Source: an uncultured Oscillospiraceae bacterium (GTDB lineage: Bacteria > Bacillota > Clostridia > Oscillospirales > Oscillospiraceae). Taken from it: a stretch of 64,000 bases of DNA. The position numbers and the translations under genes were made by a program. Positions 30,956-38,710 of this stretch are shown piece by piece; positions within the stretch are counted from its first letter, which is position 1, and each line of letters starts with the position of its first letter. The notes under the pieces are model-generated. The model was not told the origin of the DNA and ran no database searches. It worked only from the letters and a program-made list of their open reading frames with translations. The stretch is taken from positions 1-64,000 of the forward strand of contig CAJTLI010000009.1 of NCBI GenBank assembly GCA_910577525.1, read 5' to 3'.

Positions 30956-31427
30956 GATGCCTCACACCCCTCTCCCTGTTTCTGGCGAAACGGTATAGCA
31001 CGTTTATTTTATACCAGGCCAGCCAATTTTGGAAGTGTTTTTTTTGAAATTTTAAAAATTTTTTTCCGGCCTCTCCCGCCCGCCGGACGGGGCTGGTAAT
31101 CAGCCGGAAAAACCGCCGGAGCTGCTCCGCCAGCCACAGCAGCGCGGGCAGAATCAGCCGGCTGAGGGTGGCGAAATACAGCCCGCCCCCCAGCGCCACA
31201 GCCAGCATGTGGTAGATACGCACCTGTCCGTCATCCCGGAGCAGGGTGAGGGCGAACAGGCAGACGATGGCCGTCAGCCAGAACAGCAGGTCCAGCCCAA
31301 AGGCAAGCCAGGCGGCCCGCAGGCCCCGGCGCAGGGTCCGCATCCCGTCGTAGAGCAGCCCAAGCGCCGCCCCCAGCAGGAGACCCTGCCCAAAGATGAC
31401 CGCCTGAGCCCAGCTGTCCACATGCAT
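30762..31427 (-). CDS. yabQ: Spore cortex biosynthesis membrane protein YabQ (frame extended into divIC)
   Basis: 221 aa. The conserved YabQ part (about 1-130) shows SWAQAVIFGQGLLLGAALGLLYDGMRTLRR and hydrophobic segments near 10-28, 40-62 and 68-95. After about residue 157 the frame continues as a low-complexity Arg/Gly/Ala tail that is the shadow of divIC in another frame, overlapping it by 194 bases. Usual YabQ proteins stop well before divIC, so a stop codon seems lost, or the tail is simply tolerated. YabQ is needed for spore cortex formation. It overlaps the yabP stop (31430) region by coupling (gap 2 bases). Confidence 0.88.
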   Translation of the reverse strand: MHVDSWAQAVIFGQGLLLGAALGLLYDGMRTLRRGLRAAWLAFGLDLLFWLTAIVCLFALTLLRDDGQVRIYHMLAVALGGGLYFATLSRLILPALLWLAEQLRRFFRLITSPVRRAGEAGKKFLKFQKKHFQNWLAWYKINVLYRFARNRERGVRHHEAETGRRCHKAAGFRAAGRRGDCSAVHPGAAERRSGRPGGAQPPGTGAARGKRRASRRHRPQR

Positions 31428-31429
31428 CG

Positions 31430-31711
31430 TCAGCGCAGCAGGCGGGCAAAAAAGCCGCCGCGGGCTCCGCCGCCGTCGTCCTCATAGGTGACGGCATCCA
31501 CATCCCCCTCCACCTTCAGGTCGCCGCCGTCCAGAGACAGCTTTTCAATGTGCAGGTTCTCCCCTGTCACCACCATGGTGCCCTTGGAGGTGGACAGCAC
31601 GATGGTGGTTTCGTCAAACCGCTCCACGTCCTCCACGCCGGACACCGTGAGGCTCTTCCGCTCCTCTATCACCACATGGTGGGGGGCGGACAGCCCGCCT
31701 TCATACGCCAT
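31430..31711 (-). CDS. yabP: Sporulation protein YabP
   Basis: 93 aa with the YabP/YqfC fold pattern: HHVVIEERKSLTVSGVEDVERFDE, then TSKGTMVVTGENLHIEKLSLDGGDLKVEGDV. YabP and YabQ act in the mother cell to build the spore coat and cortex. A sigma-E-like promoter (31740-31767) precedes it and AAGGAGA is its ribosome site. Shorter by a few residues than the Bacillus protein; ends in GGGGARGGFFARLLR. Confidence 0.93.
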   Translation of the reverse strand: MAYEGGLSAPHHVVIEERKSLTVSGVEDVERFDETTIVLSTSKGTMVVTGENLHIEKLSLDGGDLKVEGDVDAVTYEDDGGGARGGFFARLLR

Positions 31712-31739
31712 AGGACCATCTCCTTACCCTTGATGGTCC

Positions 31740-31767
31740 ATTGTATGGGGTTTGTCCCAGGAATATG
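31740..31767 (-). promoter_or_regulatory. Sigma-E-like (mother-cell) promoter of yabP
   Basis: Minus-strand -35 CATATT (31762-31767) and -10 CATACAAT (31740-31747), spaced by 14 bases, match the Bacillus sigma-E consensus (ATATT, 13-14, CATACA-T). Expected biology, since yabP is a mother-cell gene in Bacillus. Confidence 0.7.
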
Positions 31768-31787
31768 TGTAAAATCCGCAGACTCCC

Positions 31788-32936
31788 TCACGCCTGAGGC
31801 GGGGTCTTTTCCTCCCCGGCCTCCTTGGCGGCCAGCCGGGCGCGCAGGTTCTGCCGGAGCAGGATATAGGCCACCGCGGCCACAGGCACGCTGATAATCA
31901 TGCCCAGCAGGCCCATCATGGAGCCCCCCACCGTCACCGCCGCCAGCACCCAGATGCCGGGCAGGCCCATGGACGTGCCCACCACCCGGGGATAGATGAT
32001 GTTATTCTCAAACTGCTGGAGGGCGGAGAGAAAAATCTGGAACCAGACCGCCTGCCAGGGATCGATCATCACCAGCAGCAAGAACGCCAGAATGGAGCCC
32101 AGATAGGCCCCCGCGATGGGGATCAGGGCGGTGACGCCGATGGCCACTGAGATCAGCGGGGCGTAGTCGAAGCGGAACACGCACATGCCGGTGAAGCACA
32201 GCGCCCCCAGGATAAAAGCCTCCACCACCTGGCCGTTGACGTACTTGGTGAAGGTGTCCGCCGTGAGCCGGGCCACGGAAAGCAGGTAATCGGACACCCG
32301 CCGGGGAAGATAGGCCCGCGACAGCCTGCGGAACTGGGCGATGAGGCTGGGCGCGCCGGAGAGCATATAGATGGAGAACATCAGGGCAAGGGACCAGGTG
32401 ACGAATACGGAAATCAGCACGCTGGTCATGCTGATGAGGTGGGGCAGGGTGTTGGTCAGCGCGTCCAGCGCCCTGGTGAGCAGGTCCCGCAGCGTGCCGC
32501 TGAGGCTGGAGGACAGATCCAGATTGGCCAGCTGCTCCAGATCCAGCTTATCCACCGCCCAGTCAAACAGCTCCTGGAGGTTGGCTGCGTAGGTGCCGAG
32601 ATTGCCGATGAACATCTCAATGCTGTGCACCAGCTCGGGCACCACCAGAGCGATCAGCAGGGCGATCACCACCGCTACCATTAAATAGGTGGTGGCCACC
32701 GCCAGCGGGCGGGCGGTCTTTTTCATTTTAGCGGGCAGGCGCTTCTCGTACAGCCGGGCGAAAAAGCCGCAGGGCCCGTTGAGAACAAAGGCGATGGCCG
32801 CGCCGATGAAGATGGGCTGAAAGGAGTCCAGCACCCCGCCCAGCCAGCCGGTAATGGTGTCGAGCTTGACGATGACCGCCACCAGCACAATGGCATAGGT
32901 GACGAGCAGAAGCAGGCTTCGGAACATTTTCTTGTC
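31788..32936 (-). CDS. AI-2E family transporter
   Basis: About 382 aa from the TTG at 32936, which has GGGGAGG 10 bases ahead; an upstream TTG at 32999 is possible but lacks a ribosome site. Seven or eight hydrophobic segments, the first at MFRSLLLLVTYAIVLVAVIV. The long polar region (about 110-190) and the C-terminal pair (YAPLISVAIGVTALIPIAGAYLGS, GIWVLAAVTVGGSMMGLLGM) are the family pattern. Members export AI-2 or other small molecules or act as Na+/H+ antiporters, so the substrate is open. It follows the NUDIX gene closely. Confidence 0.88.
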   Translation of the reverse strand, partial: DKKMFRSLLLLVTYAIVLVAVIVKLDTITGWLGGVLDSFQPIFIGAAIAFVLNGPCGFFARLYEKRLPAKMKKTARPLAVATTYLMVAVVIALLIALVVPELVHSIEMFIGNLGTYAANLQELFDWAVDKLDLEQLANLDLSSSLSGTLRDLLTRALDALTNTLPHLISMTSVLISVFVTWSLALMFSIYMLSGAPSLIAQFRRLSRAYLPRRVSDYLLSVARLTADTFTKYVNGQVVEAFILGALCFTGMCVFRFDYAPLISVAIGVTALIPIAGAYLGSILAFLLLVMIDPWQAVWFQIFLSALQQFENNIIYPRVVGTSMGLPGIWVLAAVTVGGSMMGLLGMIISVPVAAVAYILLRQNLRARLAAKEAGEEKTPPQA

Positions 32937-33000
32937 CAATGGGAACAGACCTCCCCATGATATTTTCCTCAGTTTACCATTGGGAAGGTCTGCCGTCAAA

Positions 33001-33471
33001 TTAAGATTTCTCTAAGGTTTCCCTGTACCGGCGCCATTCCACCAGCCGCCGTCCGGTCTGGCCGGACAAGGTCTCGGGAAGCCGGTCCAGGGCGAAGAAG
33101 CGCAGATCCTCTACCTCGCCCTCCTGGCATTTCATCTCGCCAGACCAATCCCGGCTGGTATAGGCGAACTCCACGTTGTACACCTCGTCGCCGTTGGGGT
33201 AAACGTGGTGCTCCTCCGGCCCGGCGTATACGCCGTACAGCTCCAGGGTGCGGACGGTGAGGCCCGTCTCCTCCAGCAGCTCCCGCCGGATGGTGTCCTC
33301 CGGCGCTTCTCCAGGTTCCATGGAGCCCGCCGCGGAAAAGCTCCACCGGCGGTTGTCGGTGCGCAATTGCAGGAGAATGCGCCCCTGCTCATCCTCCAGA
33401 ATGACGCTGGCCCCCACCTGAATAAGAGGGCGGTGGCCCACAAAGGCCCGCAGGTCCATGATGTAGCCCAT
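33001..33471 (-). CDS. NUDIX hydrolase
   Basis: 156 aa. The NUDIX box begins at Gly49 (GSMEPGEAPEDTIRRELLEE) and keeps the REx(2)EE core at about 62-70, preceded by RWSFSAAGS where many members have WGFPGG. The HHVYPNGDEVYNVEFAYTS region resembles clostridial NUDIX proteins near MutT. Substrate unknown. It shares a transcript with the AI-2E gene; its promoter lies within a palindrome (33501-33538). Confidence 0.9.
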   Translation of the reverse strand: MGYIMDLRAFVGHRPLIQVGASVILEDEQGRILLQLRTDNRRWSFSAAGSMEPGEAPEDTIRRELLEETGLTVRTLELYGVYAGPEEHHVYPNGDEVYNVEFAYTSRDWSGEMKCQEGEVEDLRFFALDRLPETLSGQTGRRLVEWRRYRETLEKS

Positions 33472-33500
33472 AACGGCTCCCCTTTCGTCAGTTCATGTTA

Positions 33501-33538
33501 GCCGCCCCCAGTATACCACTGGGGGCGGCTTGGGTCAA
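33501..33538 (-). promoter_or_regulatory. NUDIX/AI-2E promoter overlapping a perfect dyad
   Basis: Minus-strand -35 TTGACC (33533-33538) and -10 TATACT (33510-33515), 17-base spacer. The -10 lies in a perfect 12-bp inverted repeat, GCCGCCCCCAGT (33501-33512) / ACTGGGGGCGGC (33518-33529), so the dyad could be an operator or a 5' hairpin. Confidence 0.6.
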
Positions 33539-33681
33539 CCGCTTCAAACGGCGGTACGCGCGCTGCCGCCCCGGGCCCGCTCCAGGCCGGCCCGCTTCCC
33601 GCGGCCCGAGATGGGGTGCAGGCGCCGCGGCCATGGGCATGACCGGCTGTCGCGCCGGAACGGCCACATATCCTCATATGC

Positions 33682-33710
33682 TGGACATCCACGCCCCGGT
33701 CGGCTATACT
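33682..33710 (+). promoter_or_regulatory. Promoter of the radical SAM pair
   Basis: -35 TGGACA (33682-33687) and -10 TATACT (33705-33710), 17-base spacer, 41 bases before the first radical SAM start. Confidence 0.65.
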
Positions 33711-33750
33711 GAAATAAATAAAAACCTGATCAAGGAAAGGAGTCTGGAGC

Positions 33751-34653
33751 ATGAAGCTGTCGTCCTTTGCGTACTTGGCCGGGTTTGGGCTCAAAACCAT
33801 CCTCTACGGCGGGAAAAAGCCCATCCTCGGCACGGTCATCGTCACCGACAAGTGCAACCTCTCCTGTAAGCACTGCTCGGTCAACAACATCACCGCCGTC
33901 ATCCACCCCTACCGGCAGATCAAACGCGAGATGGAGCTGCTCTACGATATGGGGGTGCGCATCCTGTTTTTCTGCGGCGGAGAGACCTTCCTGTGGCGGG
34001 ACGGAGATAAAATCCTGCGGGACCTGGTGGCCGAGGCCAAGGACATGGGCTTTTTGATCGTCAACGCTGTGACCAACGGCACCTATCCCCTGAACCTGCC
34101 GGAGGCCGATCTGATTCTGTTGAGCCTGGACGGCGACCGGGAGCGGCACAACGCCATCCGGGGCGACACCTACGACGCCATTCTGGAGAACATCCGGCAC
34201 GCCGCCTCCGATAATATCTGCCTCTATATGGCCATCAACCAGATCAACAAGGAGGCCGTCCGGGAGGTGTGCCTCACCGCCCGGGACACAAAGAACGTCC
34301 GCGCCGTCTCCTTCAACTTCCACACCCCCTACCCCGACACCCGGGAGCTGGCCCTGTCCAGAGAGGACAAGGCGGCCTGCTGCCGGGTCATTGAACAGAT
34401 GATGAGAGAGGGCGCTCCGGTCTTCAACCTGAAAAGCGCCTTTCCCTATCTGATCGACAACCGGTTTCCCACCCCCTGCCATCAATGCGTGGTGGTGGAA
34501 AACGGCAAGGTGAGCACCTGCGGGCGCTGCGTCGAGGTGGAGGGCCTGTGCGGCCAATGCGGCTATTTCTTTGTGGCGGAGTATACGCTGCTGTTCCGCG
34601 GCAACGTCAGGGTCATCCTGGATATGCTGCGGACTTATCTGAGATATGTTTAG
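33751..34653 (+). CDS. Radical SAM protein with Cys-rich C-terminus
   Basis: 300 aa. The cluster-binding motif is Cys35-x3-Cys39-x2-Cys42 (CNLSCKHC), followed by the glycine-rich CGGET (about 75) of the SAM site. The C-terminal region has several Cys pairs: CHQC, CGRC and CGQC (about 245-275), as in SPASM or twitch domains that hold extra Fe-S clusters. The N-terminal SSFAYLAGFGLKTILYG is family like. SPASM-type proteins modify peptides, proteins or sugars; no precursor peptide is seen nearby. It precedes another radical SAM gene by 7 bases, so the two are probably one transcript. Confidence 0.87.
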   Translation: MKLSSFAYLAGFGLKTILYGGKKPILGTVIVTDKCNLSCKHCSVNNITAVIHPYRQIKREMELLYDMGVRILFFCGGETFLWRDGDKILRDLVAEAKDMGFLIVNAVTNGTYPLNLPEADLILLSLDGDRERHNAIRGDTYDAILENIRHAASDNICLYMAINQINKEAVREVCLTARDTKNVRAVSFNFHTPYPDTRELALSREDKAACCRVIEQMMREGAPVFNLKSAFPYLIDNRFPTPCHQCVVVENGKVSTCGRCVEVEGLCGQCGYFFVAEYTLLFRGNVRVILDMLRTYLRYV

Positions 34654-34660
34654 GTGAGCC

Positions 34661-35914
34661 ATGAGTGTGATGACCAGCTTGACAAGGATGTGGCTGACCC
34701 GTTCGCCCAAGCCCTTTGTCTTTACAAACGAATACGACCAGCGCCTCCCCTTTGAGAACTGCCCGGACCTGGGGCTGTACGTCCACATCCCCTTCTGCCG
34801 GCGCATCTGCTCCTTCTGCCCCTACTGCAAAACGGTGTACTCCAAGGAGGCCTGCGACCGCTATGTCGACGCGCTCATCCGGGAAATCCACCTGGTGGGG
34901 CGGCAGGCGGAGGGGAAAAAGACGGTCACCAGCCTGTATTTCGGCGGCGGAACCCCCGCTCTTGCCGCCGGACGCCTGGCGGAAATCGTCCGGGCGGCGG
35001 AGGAGCACTTTCACATCACCGACGGCATCGGCGTAGAGCTCCACCCGGACAACGTGACCCCCTCCCTTCTGCGGACCCTGAGGGACGCGGGCGTCACCCG
35101 GATCAGCATCGGCATACAGTCCTTCCAGGAAAAATTTCAGTCGGTGCTGGGCCGCCCCCCGGTGGACCGCGCCGCTCTGACAGCGGCCCTGAGCGCCGTC
35201 CCCTTTGAGACGGTGTCCATGGATTTCATCTTCGCTCTGCCCGGCCAGACCTTCGACGACCTGAGATCGGACATCGACGCCGCCTTTTCCAGCGGAGCCA
35301 ACCACATCGCCGTCTACCCCTTCATCGACTTCACCTTTACTGGCAGCCGGATTCCCGCCATGCCAAAGGGTGAGAAACGCCGCCTGCTGGACGCCGTCAC
35401 CAGGTATTGCCTGGGAAAAGGCTATTGCCGCAATTCCATTTGGACCTTTTCCAATGGAGAACAGGCCCGGTATTCCTCCATGACCCGGGACAATTTCCTG
35501 GGCTTCGGCTGCTCCGCCGCCACCCTCCTGCGGGACCAGTTTAAAATCAACACCTTCTCCCCGGAGGAATACTGCCGCCGGATCAACCAAGGGCTGCTCC
35601 CCACCTCCCTCACCCTCCGCTTCTCCCTGCGCCAGCGCATGGTGTACTACCTCTTCTGGACCGCTTACAGCACACAGGTCAGCGCCGTCGGCTTTGAGCG
35701 GTTTTTCGGCGTGCCGCTGAAAAAAGCCTACGGCCTTGAGCTGGCCGCCGCCAAGCTGCTGGGGCTTGTCACAGAGGCGGACGGCGTCTACCGCATGACC
35801 CTGAAGGGCGCGTTCTATTACCACTACTACGAGAGCTTCTACACCCTGGCCTACATCGACAAGATGTGGGGAATCATGCGCCGGGAGGCTTTTCCGGAAC
35901 GCATCGAATTCTAA
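34661..35914 (+). CDS. Radical SAM protein, HemN/HemW (coproporphyrinogen III oxidase)-like
   Basis: 417 aa. The Fe-S motif is Cys46-x3-Cys50-x2-Cys53 in YVHIPFCRRICSFC, with a further Cys56. Next come LYFGGGTPAL (SAM glycine motif), ISIGIQSFQEKF and DFIFALPGQT, all typical of HemN/HemW-type proteins. The fourth Cys is at +3 instead of the usual +2 after the third. No heme pathway gene is in the window. HemW-like proteins insert heme or act on other substrates, so oxidase activity is not proven. AGGTGAG lies before the ATG, 7 bases after the first radical SAM gene. Confidence 0.87.
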   Translation: MSVMTSLTRMWLTRSPKPFVFTNEYDQRLPFENCPDLGLYVHIPFCRRICSFCPYCKTVYSKEACDRYVDALIREIHLVGRQAEGKKTVTSLYFGGGTPALAAGRLAEIVRAAEEHFHITDGIGVELHPDNVTPSLLRTLRDAGVTRISIGIQSFQEKFQSVLGRPPVDRAALTAALSAVPFETVSMDFIFALPGQTFDDLRSDIDAAFSSGANHIAVYPFIDFTFTGSRIPAMPKGEKRRLLDAVTRYCLGKGYCRNSIWTFSNGEQARYSSMTRDNFLGFGCSAATLLRDQFKINTFSPEEYCRRINQGLLPTSLTLRFSLRQRMVYYLFWTAYSTQVSAVGFERFFGVPLKKAYGLELAAAKLLGLVTEADGVYRMTLKGAFYYHYYESFYTLAYIDKMWGIMRREAFPERIEF

Positions 35915-35921
35915 GGAAGCG

Positions 35922-36067
35922 CTGATTCAATGCGTCTGCGGCGCTTCGAGGATCTTTTTTGCCACAACTTCGTTGCGGTTTCTTGAAATAAACACAATGA
36001 ATCCTGGGTCATCCCGCCTCGCTGTGGCAAACAATCTCGCGTGAATCGCTCTTGCCGATTGAATCAG
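35922..36067. mobile_element. Palindromic MITE-like element
   Basis: The ends are CTGATTCAAT (35922-35931) and ATTGAATCAG (36058-36067). A second matched block TTGCCACA lies exactly 27 bases inside the left end, and its complement TGTGGCAA exactly 27 bases inside the right end. No reading frame or gene is inside. The symmetric layout suggests a small non-autonomous element or a long imperfect hairpin in the 484-base gap 35915-36398. Confidence 0.5.
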
Positions 36068-36257
36068 TCCTTTCCTAATCGCCTCAGGTCCGCCGTTTGG
36101 GTGTGTCGGCAGCTTTCAAACAAGCCCAAGTTCCGCCAAGCATCAAAGCCCATCGCGATCCGGATCGTATACTTCGCGCATGTCAAGCTTCCATTTGGTG
36201 AAACTGCCATAAAGGCCGCTCAATTTTTGTTAAAATATTAGAAATTGTAAAAGAGAC

Positions 36258-36285
36258 TTGCAATTTTAGAAAAATGTGGTACTCT
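36258..36285 (+). promoter_or_regulatory. Promoter of the FAD-linked dehydrogenase gene
   Basis: -35 TTGCAA (36258-36263) and -10 TACTCT (36280-36285), 16-base spacer. The predicted start point falls right at the operator palindrome that follows. Confidence 0.6.
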
Positions 36286-36294
36286 GAAATCGTC

Positions 36295-36319
36295 CCCAAA
36301 TTGGTTGTACCAATTTGGG
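36295..36319 (+). promoter_or_regulatory. Operator palindrome for a FadR-family regulator
   Basis: Perfect 11-bp inverted repeat CCCAAATTGGT-TGT-ACCAATTTGGG. The core TTGGT-N3-ACCAA is the known type of the FadR-subfamily GntR regulators such as LldR and PdhR. It lies just after the -10 box. The gene for such a regulator is two genes on (37906), the expected arrangement for feedback control. Confidence 0.75.
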
Positions 36320-36398
36320 CGGCCCGCGCCGGACCCTGCAAACAATTTTTGACAGAAAAATGAAACCGTACACTATTGTGAGACAGGAGGCTTCCTTT

Positions 36399-37820
36399 AT
36401 GTCACAGTACAATCAAGTCACCCCTGAGATCATCGCCCAGCTCCAGGCCGCCGCCCCCGGGCACGTGGCGGTGGGCGCGGACGTCAACCCCGACTACGCC
36501 CGGGACGAGATGCCCATCTACGGCGTGAAGCTGCCGGAGGTGTCCGTTGACGCCGCCAGCACCGAGGAGATCGCCGCCGTCATGAAAATCTGCTACGACA
36601 ACAACATCCCCGTCACCACCCGGGGCGCGGGCACCGGCCTGGTGGGCGGCTGCACCCCCATCTGCGGCGGCGTGGTCATCTGCACCATGAAAATGAACAA
36701 GATCCTCAGCTACGATTTGGAAAACTTCTCCGTCACCGTCCAGCCCGGCGTGCTCCTCCAACAGCTGGCGGACGACGCCCTCACCCACGGCTGCATGTAT
36801 CCCCCCGACCCCGGCGAGAAGATGGCCACCCTGGGGGGCAACGTGGCAACCAACGCCGGCGGTATGCGGGCCGTCAAATACGGCGCCACCCGGGACTACG
36901 TGAAGGCCATGACCGTGGTCCTTCCCACCGGCGAGATCACCAAATTTGGCGCCGCCGTGTCCAAAACCTCCTCCGGCTACAGCCTCACCAACCTGATCTG
37001 CGGCTCCGAGGGCACCCTGGCCATCATCACCGAGCTGACCCTGAAGCTCATTCCCGCCCCCAAAGCCACTATCAGCCTTATGGCCCCCTTCGAGGACCTG
37101 GACGCCTGCATCTCCACCGTACCCAAGGTGTTCATGAACCACTTGAAGCCCCAGGCTCTGGAGTTTTTTGAAAAAGAGATCCTCATCTCCTCCGAGGAGT
37201 ACCTGGGCAAGCAGGTGTTCCCCCGGAAGATCGACGGCGTGGAGGCCGGGGCCTATCTGCTGATGACCTTCGACGGAGACAGCATGGACGAGCTGGACCC
37301 CCTGGTGGAGCGGGCCGCCGAGATGCTGCTGGAGGAGGGCGCGCTGGACGTGCTGGTGGCGGACACCGCCCCCAAGCTGAAGGACACCTGGGCCGCCCGG
37401 TCCTCCTTCCTGGAGGGCATCGAGGAGCAGACCAAGCTGCTGGACGAATGCGATGTGGTGGTGCCGGTGAACAAAATCGCCGAGTACGTGGCCTACGTGG
37501 CCGGGGAGGGGGAGAAGTACGACTTCGAGGTGAAGTACTTCGGCCACGCCGGCGACGGCAACCTGCACATCTACACCTGCTCCAACGACATGGACAAGGG
37601 TGAGTTTGAGAAGCAGGTGGAGCGGTTCTTCACCAGCATCTACGGCAAAACCGTGGAGCTGGGCGGCCAGATCTCCGGCGAACACGGCATCGGCCTGGGC
37701 AAGGTGAAGTTCCTGGCTCAGACCGCAGGCCCGGTGAACATGGCGCTGATGGAGGGCATTAAAAAGGTGTTCGACCCCAAAATGATCCTCAACCCCGGCA
37801 AGGTGTGCCACGTACTGTAA
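36399..37820 (+). CDS. FAD-binding 2-hydroxyacid oxidase/dehydrogenase (GlcD / D-lactate dehydrogenase-like)
   Basis: 473 aa from the ATG at 36399 (GGAGG 8 bases ahead). The FAD-binding PCMH domain covers about 38-215: TTRGAGTGLVGGCTP, then PPDPGEKMATLGGNVATNAGG and AVKYGATRDYV. The FAD-oxidase C-terminal domain holds FGHAGDGNLHIY and GEHGIG. It oxidises D-lactate, glycolate or similar acids; in anaerobes it usually works with an electron-transfer flavoprotein, none of which is in the window. Substrate cannot be fixed. It is followed by a FadR-type regulator and preceded by that regulator's likely operator. Confidence 0.92.
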   Translation: MSQYNQVTPEIIAQLQAAAPGHVAVGADVNPDYARDEMPIYGVKLPEVSVDAASTEEIAAVMKICYDNNIPVTTRGAGTGLVGGCTPICGGVVICTMKMNKILSYDLENFSVTVQPGVLLQQLADDALTHGCMYPPDPGEKMATLGGNVATNAGGMRAVKYGATRDYVKAMTVVLPTGEITKFGAAVSKTSSGYSLTNLICGSEGTLAIITELTLKLIPAPKATISLMAPFEDLDACISTVPKVFMNHLKPQALEFFEKEILISSEEYLGKQVFPRKIDGVEAGAYLLMTFDGDSMDELDPLVERAAEMLLEEGALDVLVADTAPKLKDTWAARSSFLEGIEEQTKLLDECDVVVPVNKIAEYVAYVAGEGEKYDFEVKYFGHAGDGNLHIYTCSNDMDKGEFEKQVERFFTSIYGKTVELGGQISGEHGIGLGKVKFLAQTAGPVNMALMEGIKKVFDPKMILNPGKVCHVL

Positions 37821-37905
37821 CGGGCCCGCTCCGGCCCTATGCCCCCGCCCCAGGGACAAGCGCTTGTCCAAACCGAAAAAATCAGGCAAAAGGAGACGCG
37901 TTCCC

Positions 37906-38604
37906 ATGGCGGAGAAAACCGAGCGGGCTTATGAAAAAGTCATTGAGCATCTCAAAAACGAGATCTGGCAGGGCACGCTGAAGCGGGGGGAGCGCCTGCC
38001 CCCGGAGCGGGAGCTGGCCGAGTCCCTGGGGGTGAGCCGCAACTCTGTGCGGGAGGCCATCCGCACCCTGGGGCTCATGGGCTTTGTGTCCAGCACCCAG
38101 GGAGCCGGCAATTTCGTCACCTGCGACATCGAGCAGAACCTGCGGGAGAGCTTACGCATGCTGCTGCTGCTGGGCGAGACCAATTACTTCCAAATCAGCC
38201 AGCTGCGCTGCGGCCTGGAGACCGAAAACGCCCGGCTGGCCGCGGAACGGATTACCCCGACGCAGACCGCCCGGCTGTGGGAGTTGGTCCGGCTCATGGG
38301 GGAGGAGCCGGACCAGCAGAGGGCCTCCCGTTATGACCAGGAGTTTCATCTGCTGCTGTGTGAGGCGGCGGGGAACCGGCTCATCAAGTCTCTGTTCAGC
38401 GCCATGCTGTCCACCTTCAACGACTTCATCAGCACCATGTATGTGCGCATCATGGCGGACGCCCCCCAGGCCGAGGCCCTCCACACTGCCCACCAGCGGC
38501 TGGTTCAGGCCTTGGCCGCCCGCGACGCGGACGCCGCCGGTCAGGCCATGCGCACCCATTTTGAGGTGGTGGACGCCTCCCTCAGGCGGGAAAATCTTCC
38601 ATAA
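37906..38604 (+). CDS. FadR/GntR family transcriptional regulator (FCD domain)
   Basis: 232 aa from the ATG at 37906 (AAAGGAG ahead; the frame from 37864 overlaps no family sequence). Winged helix-turn-helix at about 8-75 (LKRGERLPPERELAESLGVSRNSVREAIRTL). The FCD effector domain follows at 95-220, with the acidic/His metal-ligand pattern in YDQEFHLLLCEAAGN, AHQRLVQAL and MRTHFEVV. By context it controls the upstream dehydrogenase through the TTGGT-N3-ACCAA palindrome; effector likely the 2-hydroxyacid substrate (inference). Confidence 0.92.
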   Translation: MAEKTERAYEKVIEHLKNEIWQGTLKRGERLPPERELAESLGVSRNSVREAIRTLGLMGFVSSTQGAGNFVTCDIEQNLRESLRMLLLLGETNYFQISQLRCGLETENARLAAERITPTQTARLWELVRLMGEEPDQQRASRYDQEFHLLLCEAAGNRLIKSLFSAMLSTFNDFISTMYVRIMADAPQAEALHTAHQRLVQALAARDADAAGQAMRTHFEVVDASLRRENLP

Positions 38605-38665
38605 CTGAGCCGTAATATCATATTTTCAACAAAAACAAGAGGGATATTTTCTGCTATATCGCAGA

Positions 38666-38694
38666 TTGCAACGGGGCCTGGACTTTGCTATAAT
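38666..38694 (+). promoter_or_regulatory. Promoter of the zinc-ribbon gene
   Basis: -35 TTGCAA (38666-38671) and -10 TATAAT (38689-38694), 17-base spacer, 16 bases before the ATG. Confidence 0.75.
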
Positions 38695-38710
38695 AAAGTC
38701 GGTGATCGTT

